8,856 nucleotides of DNA from positions 1-8,856 of the forward strand of contig CAYZQE010000100.1 in the NCBI GenBank assembly GCA_964480635.1. Direction: 5' to 3'. The position numbers and the translations under genes were made by a program. The notes below the pieces were generated by a model. The model searched no databases. It worked only from the letters and a program-made list of their open reading frames with translations, and was not told where the DNA came from. This DNA comes from CAYZQE01 sp964480635. Lineage in GTDB: Bacteria; Pseudomonadota; Gammaproteobacteria; GCA-001735895. Positions 1 to 6,192 of the stretch are shown here, one piece after another. Every line of letters starts with the position of its first letter. Position 1 is the stretch's first letter.

Positions 1-94
1 CTTCAAGGATATACCCTAACTCTGTGTACTCAGTGGTCTCTGTGTCAAAAAAATAGGTGCGTTACTTACTCAGTATGACTTAGCCCCAACATTA
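1..94. repeat. 94-bp direct repeat, copy 1
   Basis: This stretch is identical base for base to 222-315, offset by 221 bp. Identity stops after the shared CATTA: copy 1 continues into TATAGACACAGAGG and copy 2 into AACCGTCG. The left boundary is unknown because the window begins here. Read on the plus strand in frame 1 it gives a cysteine-rich tail (LQGYTLTLCTQWSLCQ and so on) ending at TGA 76-78. My inference is that this is the C-terminal tail of a GxxExxxR-type gene whose 5' part lies at 100-219. CTCTGTGT-type motifs at 20-27 and 38-46 are reverse complements of motifs just downstream. Confidence 0.95.
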
Positions 95-117
95 TATAGA
101 CACAGAGGACACAGAGA
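37..117. repeat. Inverted repeats of the CTCTGTGTC / GACACAGAG type
   Basis: TCTCTGTGTC at 37-46 is the exact reverse complement of GACACAGAGA at 108-117. A second copy, GACACAGAG at 99-107, can pair with 38-46. A further CTCTGTGT lies at 20-27. On the plus strand the 99-117 block translates as a TQRTQR-like stretch just before the GxxExxxR-like remnant. From general knowledge, similar 'HRDTEDTE'-like leader peptides are common in front of GxxExxxR proteins. The second repeat copy carries CTCTGTGT motifs again but has no GACACAGAG partner before the AI-2E gene. Confidence 0.7.
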
Positions 118-240
118 GTGAAAGAATGTAGTAAAGGAGCTATCGAAACAGTAATAGGTTGTGCTATTGAGGTGCATCGTAACTTAGGTGTCGAATTGTT
201 GGAAAATACTTATGAGCTAGGCTTCAAGGATATACCCTAA
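100..240 (+). pseudogene. Remnant of a GxxExxxR (PDDEXK_3-like) family gene
   Basis: The plus frame is open from an in-frame stop at 97-99 to TAA at 238-240. It encodes a peptide containing ETVIGCAIEVHRNLGVELLE followed by NTYELGFKDIP. The first part closely matches the conserved N-terminal region of GxxExxxR/PDDEXK_3 proteins (typically IIGAAIEVHRxLGxGLLESVYE). Complete members are about 120-130 residues; here homology ends at ENTYE and the frame terminates inside repeat copy 2. There is no in-frame ATG; GTG at 118 could start a peptide of about 40 residues. The putative family tail in 222-315 is in another frame, so I infer an internal deletion that joined the 5' end to the 3' end out of frame. 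No PD-(D/E)XK catalytic core remains, so nuclease activity is not expected. Confidence 0.75.
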
Positions 241-315
241 CTCTGTGTACTCAGTGGTCTCTGTGTCAAAAAAATAGGTGCGTTACTTACTCAGTATGAC
301 TTAGCCCCAACATTA
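222..315. repeat. 94-bp direct repeat, copy 2
   Basis: This is an exact copy of 1-94. Its left edge abuts the GxxExxxR-like remnant. Its last three bases (TTA, 313-315) are the reverse complement of the TAA stop codon of the minus-strand AI-2E family gene. The repeat therefore sits directly against, and forms the end of, that gene. The plus-strand tail frame ends at TGA 297-299, as in copy 1. No canonical strong hairpin plus U-run terminator for the minus-strand operon is seen here. Confidence 0.95.
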
Positions 316-1374
316 AACCGTCGTTTTATACGAGTTTTGAATATTGCTGTAAAGATTATTAAATAATATTTTCGCCGCTGCAATGGCTGGAATGGCTAAA
401 ATAATACCCACCATACCAAATAAGTTACCAAAAATAATAACGCCTAAAATGACCATAATGGGATGTAAATCGACCGCATTAGCAATGAAATAGGGAATCA
501 CTAATATATTGTCTACCAATTGCGCCGTCACAATAACGATAACAACTAGATACAATAATGAAGGATCAAACGGTGTCATTCCTAAAGCAATCAGCAATGA
601 AAATATAATGGAGATCAGTGGGCCAATGTAAGGAATTATATTAAGTAAGCCCGTTAGTACGCCCATTAAAATAGGGATATCTAAACCGATTAAGCTAAAA
701 CCAATTGAACTGACACAAGCCATAATGAATGATTGAAGCAGTACACCACGGGTGTAAGCTTCTAATTGATTGGTGACACGCTGATAAATGAGCCAGCCAA
801 GTTCAAAGTGAACATTTGGCAACCAATTCATCATGTTGTTACGAAATTGACGATAATCTTTGAGTAAAAAAAAAGTAATAAATGGAATGAGTATAGAGGC
901 AATTACAATGCTAATCAGTTGATCTGAAATGGTAATTAACATGGTGTTTCCAATAGAATAGGATTGGCTGAGTGCCCCCATAGCCAGTTCGGGTAAATCC
1001 AATTCAAGCCCCGTAAAATAAGTGATTTTTGAGCTTGCAAGTGCAGCATATTTTTCAATAATCGCTAACATATCGGGCAAGCGTTGTTGCAACTGTAAAA
1101 GTTGCTGAAATAACCTGGGTAAGATGTATAGCAGTGCGGTGACACTGGCAAAAACAATGAGCAATAAAGACGTAATGATGGCTAATGAACGTGTCATATC
1201 TTTACTGATGAGCCAAGTCGTAAAGGGGTGCAAAAAGGAATAGATGGAAAATGAAATAATGATTGGGATTAAAATTGATGACAGCAGTAAGATGCTGATA
1301 AAAAATAATGTAATAATCCCTATGAAAACCTGACTGGTTTTAAAATAAGAATGCGATGAGATTGAATGACTCAT
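313..1374 (-). CDS. AI-2E family transporter (PerM/YdiK-like inner-membrane protein)
   Basis: This 353-residue polytopic membrane protein matches the AI-2E transporter family (PF01594). Hydrophobic segments lie at about residues 15-40 and 62-84. An amphipathic region (about 86-150) follows, then helices at about 152-171, 212-262, 272-298 and 304-337. The family hallmarks are the LDIPILMGVLTGLLNIIPYI block followed by GP (231-252) and the C-terminal block HPIMVILGVIIFGNLFGMVG (304-323). Family members have been linked to AI-2 export, Na+/H+ exchange or other roles, so the substrate cannot be read from sequence. It is the last gene of a four-gene operon. Its ATG overlaps the stop of the upstream cNMP-domain gene by 4 bp (ATGA), implying translational coupling. 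The stop codon is the terminal TTA of the 94-bp repeat. The C-terminus has normal length, so truncation is not evident. Confidence 0.93.
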   Translation of the reverse strand: MSHSISSHSYFKTSQVFIGIITLFFISILLLSSILIPIIISFSIYSFLHPFTTWLISKDMTRSLAIITSLLLIVFASVTALLYILPRLFQQLLQLQQRLPDMLAIIEKYAALASSKITYFTGLELDLPELAMGALSQSYSIGNTMLITISDQLISIVIASILIPFITFFLLKDYRQFRNNMMNWLPNVHFELGWLIYQRVTNQLEAYTRGVLLQSFIMACVSSIGFSLIGLDIPILMGVLTGLLNIIPYIGPLISIIFSLLIALGMTPFDPSLLYLVVIVIVTAQLVDNILVIPYFIANAVDLHPIMVILGVIIFGNLFGMVGIILAIPAIAAAKILFNNLYSNIQNSYKTTV

Positions 1375-1847
1375 GAATTAAGCTGTGTATTCAGTTTTTG
1401 TAGTCTAAGCGCTAAAATCATTGACAAGTTTTTTAGAAATTGAGCGCCATAACTTGGCTCTTGAGCAATCCATTCTTCTGCATCTTGTTTTAAAAAGAAG
1501 ACTAACTCAGTGTTTTCAATTGCCGTTGCATTAGCGGTTCTTTGGTCGGTTTGAGCTAATGCAATTTCACCAAAAAAATCACCATGACTTAATGATGCTA
1601 AAGCTCTTTCTTTGGTCGAAATATTGACACGACCTTCAATGATTAAAATGGCGCCTGCCCCTTGGTCACCTTGTTTAAAAATAACCTCATCTTTAGCAAA
1701 CTGCCTTATGTGCATGTTTTTAACTAACTTATAGATTTGAGCATTGGGAATGCGAGTAAAAAGTGGGGTTTTTGCCCAAAAATCACTGATAATTTGAAGC
1801 TTATCGCTCTTGTCTTTAAAAAAGTTCGTCCATAAAAATTGTGACAT
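1371..1847 (-). CDS. Cyclic nucleotide-binding (Crp-like sensor) domain protein
   Basis: This 158-residue soluble protein consists of one cNMP-binding domain (PF00027), about residues 28-125, with a helical C-terminal tail. The beta-roll glycine signature is visible (EVIFKQGDQGAGAILIIEG, 54-72). The phosphate-binding cassette FGEIALAQTDQRTANATA (92-109) keeps the Gly-Glu pair (G93, E94) and the Arg-Thr (R103, T104) expected to contact a cyclic nucleotide, so ligand binding is plausible. There is no helix-turn-helix after the domain, so it is not a Crp-type transcription factor. It more likely acts as a sensor or regulatory subunit. It lies 15 bp after the DUF1499 gene and overlaps the AI-2E gene by 4 bp, which suggests a functional link to that membrane protein (inference). 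No clear Shine-Dalgarno sequence precedes the ATG. Confidence 0.9.
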   Translation of the reverse strand: MSQFLWTNFFKDKSDKLQIISDFWAKTPLFTRIPNAQIYKLVKNMHIRQFAKDEVIFKQGDQGAGAILIIEGRVNISTKERALASLSHGDFFGEIALAQTDQRTANATAIENTELVFFLKQDAEEWIAQEPSYGAQFLKNLSMILALRLQKLNTQLNS

Positions 1848-1862
1848 AATTTTATAATGCTT

Positions 1863-2309
1863 TTAATGTTGTTGATAAAGTGATCGAATGCGTTCAATGC
1901 GTTTTCTATTTTGGCCTAAATCTGATTTCCCCGCTCGTGATGCAGAGCGAATGTCTATATGATTTTCTGTTAGCAAAGCTTCAAAGTCATCTTTAAATCG
2001 AAAAATGGTAGACGTGAAAATAGCGTGTAAATAAGTCCCATCGTTTATTATTATATGCCCTCCATCTTGCACAACGGCATTATTTAATGCCTGCCAACTT
2101 TGCTTTGAATCATGGTTTAAAAATGAAAAGCTTTCGATAGACTCCCGTTTGATAGTTGAAGTACTAAGAATGCAATTTGGTTTATTCGGGCAGGGGTCTA
2201 ATTGACGTTGCGATTCTACTTTTATAACATCATGTCTTGTTAAAAATGAAATGATAGCAAAATAGCCAATAATAATAACGGCGATACTAATGAGTGTTTT
2301 TATAATCAT
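1863..2309 (-). CDS. Membrane-anchored DUF1499 family protein
   Basis: This 148-residue protein has an N-terminal hydrophobic helix (residues 4-23), probably an uncleaved anchor, followed by a DUF1499 domain (PF07386). Diagnostic motifs are DPCPNKPNCILST (38-50, Cys40 and Cys46), the YLHAIFTSTIFRFKDDFEAL block (93-112) and the C-terminal IRSASRAGKSDLGQNRKRIE (120-139). This RSASRxGxSDxGxNRxRxExIR pattern is typical of the family. The function is unknown. The likely location is the periplasmic side of the inner membrane, inferred from the N-terminal helix. Its ATG overlaps the yajD stop by 4 bp (ATGA) and it is followed after 15 bp by the cNMP-domain gene, so it belongs to the same operon. No broken residues or unusual composition were noted. 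Confidence 0.9.
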   Translation of the reverse strand: MIIKTLISIAVIIIGYFAIISFLTRHDVIKVESQRQLDPCPNKPNCILSTSTIKRESIESFSFLNHDSKQSWQALNNAVVQDGGHIIINDGTYLHAIFTSTIFRFKDDFEALLTENHIDIRSASRAGKSDLGQNRKRIERIRSLYQQH

Positions 2310-2677
2310 TGTTTTTTTAACAAAGACTTTAAATCAGCAAATGGGTTATGAGTGACGACCTCTTCTTTTTCTTTCACATGGCCATATTGTCCGCCCTTAA
2401 CATAGTCTTCATAACGAGAGTGTTCGTTATCGTGGCAATACAAACACAAAAGTTCCCAATTGCTGCCATCTGACGGGTTATTGTCGTGATCGTGGTCACG
2501 ATGATGAACGGTCAGTTCCGTTATATTAGAGTGAGTAAACTCCCGTGTGCAACGCCCACATATCCAAGGGTATTGCTTTAGAGCTTGCGCTCTATAACCC
2601 ATATTGCGCTTGTCTCGGTTTGCATGCGCATTGGCAACTATTTTATCGAGTTTTTCGTGGTCGAATCTATCGCTCAT
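2306..2677 (-). CDS. yajD: YajD family HNH nuclease
   Basis: This 123-residue protein is close in length to E. coli YajD (about 115) and has the same architecture. A basic N-terminus (MSDRFDHEKLDKIVANAHAN) leads into an HNH domain at about residues 36-88. Two CxxC pairs (C40/C43 and C78/C81) should hold a structural zinc. The catalytic segment is LTVHHRDHDHDNNP (55-68, H58/H59), with Asn73 and then H82 and H86 completing the HNH pattern. HNH proteins cut DNA with a divalent metal, but the physiological role of YajD is not established. It is the first gene of the minus-strand operon continuing into DUF1499, cNMP-domain and AI-2E genes. It lies 75 bp after ycaO in the same direction, so co-transcription with ycaO is possible. 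The Shine-Dalgarno sequence is weak. Confidence 0.93.
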   Translation of the reverse strand: MSDRFDHEKLDKIVANAHANRDKRNMGYRAQALKQYPWICGRCTREFTHSNITELTVHHRDHDHDNNPSDGSNWELLCLYCHDNEHSRYEDYVKGGQYGHVKEKEEVVTHNPFADLKSLLKKQ

Positions 2678-2752
2678 TTTCTAGTCACTTAATTGAATAG
2701 AGTTAATTTAAACATAAGAATATATTTTCATAAAGGTAAAACATGCCGAATG

Positions 2753-4501
2753 TTAAGTTGCTTTATTTTTAAGTTTAAACTGATGCAGTTTTTCATAACA
2801 GTTAAGTAATTCTTGATGGGTTTCAAAGCCTTCCATTGACAAGCCTGGGCTATGCAAACCATGAAAAGTGACGCTACCATCAACTAATTGACTACAGATT
2901 GAAACATATTCTTTACCATACAGCTTATCTAAAGCATCCTCATAATCGTCATATTCACGTGATTCATCTAACTTTAATTCGAGCATCGCTTTTAGGCAGT
3001 TATAAATATGTAAACGACAAACGGTGAGGGCATCCATATGTAAACACCAATCTACCCATTCTAAGGCTTGTTCAAGGTCACCAAGAGCTAAACATAACAT
3101 GGCTTTAAGCTCGCCAATTCTAAGGCCCGACCAGACCATGCCAAGATCGGTTGCAATACCGATAAATTCAGCGACTAATTGCATGTCGTGATAGCCTGTT
3201 TCACTGAGCCGATTTAGCAGGCTTTGCCATTGGCTTTTAGTTAGATTTTGAATGGACAGAATATCTTCACGAAATAGAGCCCCTTCATTGCTGTTATTCC
3301 AGACAATATCATCAACTGTATAAATTTCAGACATGCCAGGGACGATAATTCGGCAAGCATAAACAGCTAAATGTTCGTAGTCAGAGGTATAAATATCAAA
3401 CTCCATGGCATGAATTTTTTGACATAAATAGTCAAATTCATCGTCATTGTCGGTATCGTGATCCCAGTCATTAAACTCATAATCAGAGGTGCTTTTGAAA
3501 AAATCATAAGCGACAAGCCCGCTAGAATCAATAAAATGAGTTTCTAAGTTATGTTGGTCAGCAACTTCATCTAAATCCATACTAGGTGTTAAAAACTCAT
3601 CCAGTTGGTGCAAGCCACGGCCTTGTAATAACTCGGTCACAGTGCGCTCAAGCGCGACTTCAAAGCTTGGGTGTGCGCCAAAAGAAGCAAATACAGTGGC
3701 GTCAATAGGGTTCATTAAGGTCACGCTTATAACTGGGTATTGCCCGCCTAATGACGCATCTGCAATGCGTAAGTGGTAGCCATGGCTTTCAAGCTCAGTA
3801 ATTGATTTAACAATGTCTGGGTATCGGTTTAAAACGTCTTTTGGTATTTCGGGTAGGCAAATACCCTCGGCAATAATTTTATTTTTAACGTAGCGTTCAA
3901 AAATTTCCGACAAGCTTTGAACGCGCGCCTCATTTTTGGTATTACCAGCAGACATGCCGTTACTGACATAAATATTGCCAATGACATTTACGGGGAACCA
4001 AATTTTTTTAGCATCTCGTTGTCTTATGTACGGTAACGCACAAATGCCACGTTCACGAGTGCCCGAATTGAGATCAAATAGATGCTCTGATGTGACTTGT
4101 TGTTCTGGGTCATAAAATTGCCATAAGGTTTCATCGAGTAAACCCTTTGGGGGTGATTGGTCATCAACCTTAAACCATTGCTCATCTGGGTAGTGAACAA
4201 AATCAGCTTTAGAAAAATCTAGCCCCAAATAATAATCTGCAAAAAAATAATTACAGCTCAGCCGTTCAAAATACTCCCCTAAAGCACTGGCTAAACAAGC
4301 TTTACGTGTCGCGCCTTTGCCATTGGTGAACATTAGCTCACAGGCTTTATCACGAATATGAACAGAATAGACATTTTGTACAGGGTTCAACCAAGAGACT
4401 TCTTCAATTTCGATACCAATATCAGCAAGCTTTCTAAGCATACTTTCAATGGTAGATTCAAGGTCTCTATCTTTACCTTTAATGTAGGTTTGTGATGTCA
4501 T
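2753..4501 (-). CDS. ycaO: YcaO, ribosomal protein S12 methylthiotransferase accessory factor
   Basis: At 582 residues this is essentially the length of E. coli YcaO (586) and similar throughout, starting with GKDRDLESTIESMLRKLADI. YcaO proteins use ATP to activate amide backbones. E. coli YcaO is genetically linked to RimO-dependent beta-methylthiolation of ribosomal protein S12. Three ATP-site blocks are visible: ASALGEYFERL (71-81), NGMSAGNTKNEARVQSLSEI plus FERYVK (181-206), and SFGAHPSFEVALERTVTELL (273-292). The C-terminal part after about residue 400 is helical and TPR-like (for example LRIGELKAMLCLALGDLEQA), as in the non-azoline YcaO branch. An Asp-rich insert lies at about 344-356. 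No precursor peptide or cyclodehydratase partner gene is nearby, so a RiPP role is unlikely. rimO is not in the window. The ATG has no obvious Shine-Dalgarno sequence. Confidence 0.96.
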   Translation of the reverse strand: MTSQTYIKGKDRDLESTIESMLRKLADIGIEIEEVSWLNPVQNVYSVHIRDKACELMFTNGKGATRKACLASALGEYFERLSCNYFFADYYLGLDFSKADFVHYPDEQWFKVDDQSPPKGLLDETLWQFYDPEQQVTSEHLFDLNSGTRERGICALPYIRQRDAKKIWFPVNVIGNIYVSNGMSAGNTKNEARVQSLSEIFERYVKNKIIAEGICLPEIPKDVLNRYPDIVKSITELESHGYHLRIADASLGGQYPVISVTLMNPIDATVFASFGAHPSFEVALERTVTELLQGRGLHQLDEFLTPSMDLDEVADQHNLETHFIDSSGLVAYDFFKSTSDYEFNDWDHDTDNDDEFDYLCQKIHAMEFDIYTSDYEHLAVYACRIIVPGMSEIYTVDDIVWNNSNEGALFREDILSIQNLTKSQWQSLLNRLSETGYHDMQLVAEFIGIATDLGMVWSGLRIGELKAMLCLALGDLEQALEWVDWCLHMDALTVCRLHIYNCLKAMLELKLDESREYDDYEDALDKLYGKEYVSICSQLVDGSVTFHGLHSPGLSMEGFETHQELLNCYEKLHQFKLKNKAT

Positions 4502-4681
4502 ATTTTTAGATGAATTAATGATTAGTTGTTTGTGATTAATGCTTTGAATAAGCGGGTTGATTTTGGCTACAGAATGGCATTAAGTCCAGTGTTTTATAAC
4601 GTCTGAGAGTGTTGTAGGTATTGAAGGGCTGTATTTTATGCCAGATTGGCTAATAAGTTTACTATCTCATGAAGTCATTAA
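4502..4681. other. Intergenic region between divergent ycaO and a small plus-strand ORF
   Basis: This 180-bp AT-rich stretch lies upstream of ycaO (minus) and of the small ORF at 4697-4834 (plus), so promoters for both are expected here. I could not find a convincing paired -35/-10 on either strand. No tRNA, rRNA, strong hairpin or repeat was recognised. Confidence 0.5.
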
Positions 4682-4696
4682 ATGAAGAGGGAAGCT

Positions 4697-4834
4697 ATGA
4701 ACAAGCCCAATAATTTTGAACTTGCTAAAACTGCCGATATTTTCATCGAAAATTGCAGCAATAGAGTGACTATTACGGCTCATTTCGACGAAAATAGCGA
4801 CAGTTTTTTCTGCGCCAAAATTTTATTAACATAA
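4697..4834 (+). CDS. Candidate small protein, 45 aa, unknown function
   Basis: A plus-strand ORF of 45 codons begins MNKPNNFELAKTADIFIENC and ends FFCAKILLT, with stop TAA at 4832-4834. AGAGG (4686-4690) sits 6 nt before the ATG, one of the better Shine-Dalgarno sequences in the window. This favours the ATG at 4697 over the in-frame ATG at 4682 (which would add MKREA and is directly preceded by TAA). The product is soluble-looking and acidic in the middle (HFDENSDS), with two cysteines (C20, C39) and no signal peptide or membrane helix. I recognise no family. It is divergent from ycaO and convergent with the HDOD gene, whose stop codon lies one base away. It could be a real small protein, a fragment of a larger gene, or chance. 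Confidence 0.4.
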   Translation: MNKPNNFELAKTADIFIENCSNRVTITAHFDENSDSFFCAKILLT

Positions 4835-4835
4835 T

Positions 4836-6086
4836 TCAGAGATTCCCTAGCATGCTTTCTATTATTTCAACTTCAGCTTGTGACTCTTTTAAAAATTGCA
4901 TGCTATCAGACAATAAAAAACCTTGCGACTTTAGCTTTTCATAGGCGGGTAAACGGGAAAGTACGGGTAATTTTTTTATGCTATTTTTATTGAGTGAACT
5001 AAAGTATCGTGCGACTAAAATCACATCACAAAGGTCTGCCTGATGCGCATTGTTTCTAAACCAATCGTGAGATTCTTCAGCAACAGTGATGAGTTCTTTA
5101 CCTAAGTTCCACTTGTGCATTAAAAAACTATTGATTTGGGGTCTTAAATTTTCAATGGTTTGATCTATTGCTTTTTCATCATAGGATAACTCTTTGTGGT
5201 CATCAATGTATTGAACGATGGCTAAGGTGCCTAAATTGCAAAGTAACCCAGCCATTTGTGCAGCCTCATCGTTAAAGCCAGATAACTTTTGTGACAAAAT
5301 GCGACTAAAAGCAGAGACTCTTCTACTGTCTCGCCATAGTTTTCGCATGCGCATTTTCATTTTAAATGACGTCATTGATAATATTTCAGAAACGGCATAA
5401 ATAATGACTTGATTGCGTAGCGTTTGCATCCCCATGCGAACGATTGCTTGGGATATTGAATCAACTGATGAAGCTCCTCTGTACAAGGGACTATTCGCAA
5501 CACGTAATAGCCTAGCGCTAAGTGACGGATCAGTTTGAATTAATTCACTCAGTGAATCGACTTCAGCGTTGTCATTATCAAATAACTTTTGAATCTTCAT
5601 CGATACTTCAGGCATGGCTGGAATACGAATTTTGTCTTCCATAATTTCTTGAAAAAGATGAAAGGTTAAATCATTGGCTTCATCACTTTGTTCTATATAG
5701 TCAACTTCTATACCGGCTTCATCAGGTTCAAGCATGTGAGTAAAACGATTTAAATCCTCAGGGTGGATATTAATGTACTCAATTTCTGTGACGGCTTCGA
5801 TACTATATAATGAAGGGCGCATATGAGTTTGAGATATATAAAACCCATCTTTTTCAAGAGTCATGTATGAGTTGCGTCCTTCGGCATCTTTTTTAGTCGC
5901 TTCACCGCTTAAAATAATTAAGCTTTCATGAGTGGCGTCACCAATTTGGATTATTTGTTCACCGGCTTTAGCCGTTTGGATTTCGAGTAAAGCAGAAAAG
6001 CTTTCCAGTTCAGTTTTATTAAATAAGGCAAGGCTCTTAACCTTTTTGAGTTGTTCGACAGTGGGGTGATTGAAAGACTCTAGCAT
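4836..6086 (-). CDS. HDOD domain protein with N-terminal degenerate cNMP-binding-like domain
   Basis: From the ATG at 6086 the product has 416 residues (MLESFNHPTVEQ and so on). A TTG at 6089 directly upstream would add one Met; ATG is preferred. Numbering here counts from the TTG. The N-terminal part (about 15-120) has the beta-roll shape of a cNMP-binding domain (AGEQIIQIGDATHESLIILS, 42-61). Its phosphate cassette is lost: no Gly-Glu pair, and the usual Arg-Thr-Ala is SLYSIEA. The HDOD domain (PF08668) covers about 155-350, with IPAMPEVSMKIQKL, TDPSLSARLLRVANSPLYRG and IVRMGMQTLRN. The GLLCNLG segment (281-287) replaces the GLLHDIG of true HD hydrolases, so phosphodiesterase activity is unlikely. 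HDOD proteins usually act as signalling scaffolds; the output here is unknown. The gene lies about 100 bp after the response regulator gene in the same direction and may be expressed separately. Confidence 0.92.
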   Translation of the reverse strand: MLESFNHPTVEQLKKVKSLALFNKTELESFSALLEIQTAKAGEQIIQIGDATHESLIILSGEATKKDAEGRNSYMTLEKDGFYISQTHMRPSLYSIEAVTEIEYINIHPEDLNRFTHMLEPDEAGIEVDYIEQSDEANDLTFHLFQEIMEDKIRIPAMPEVSMKIQKLFDNDNAEVDSLSELIQTDPSLSARLLRVANSPLYRGASSVDSISQAIVRMGMQTLRNQVIIYAVSEILSMTSFKMKMRMRKLWRDSRRVSAFSRILSQKLSGFNDEAAQMAGLLCNLGTLAIVQYIDDHKELSYDEKAIDQTIENLRPQINSFLMHKWNLGKELITVAEESHDWFRNNAHQADLCDVILVARYFSSLNKNSIKKLPVLSRLPAYEKLKSQGFLLSDSMQFLKESQAEVEIIESMLGNL

Positions 6087-6192
6087 CAACTTAGTATAGA
6101 CGCACCAGTAAAAAGTAAGCGCATTATTTTAAAATTTGTCTTAATAGAGGCAGGAGAGGTCAAATCATTTCTCTTTTGTTCTTTATTGCGCT

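Noticed and set aside
1..315. CRISPR array or insertion sequence at the left end
   Set aside because: The repeat is 94 bp with a 127-bp spacer seen only once, and there is no transposase or Cas gene.
2740..2754. AACAT / ATGTT inverted repeat right after the ycaO stop codon, as a terminator
   Set aside because: The stem is only 5 bp and AT-rich, and the following T-run is interrupted. It is too weak to call.
2753..4501. YcaO as part of a thiazole/oxazole peptide (RiPP) cluster
   Set aside because: Length and similarity throughout match the RimO-linked YcaO branch, and no precursor, dehydrogenase or E1-like partner lies nearby.
5218..5400. 60-codon plus-strand ORF inside the HDOD gene
   Set aside because: It is antisense to a clear domain-bearing gene, has no recognisable motifs and is most likely a shadow frame.
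6094..6099. TATACT on the minus strand just before the HDOD gene, as a -10 box
   Set aside because: It would start transcription at about the start codon itself (leaderless), and there is no -35 at the proper distance.
6119..6192. AGCGCA (6119-6124) and TGCGCT (6187-6192) inverted repeat between the response regulator and HDOD genes
   Set aside because: Six-base arms separated by 62 bp are expected by chance and make no stable hairpin.
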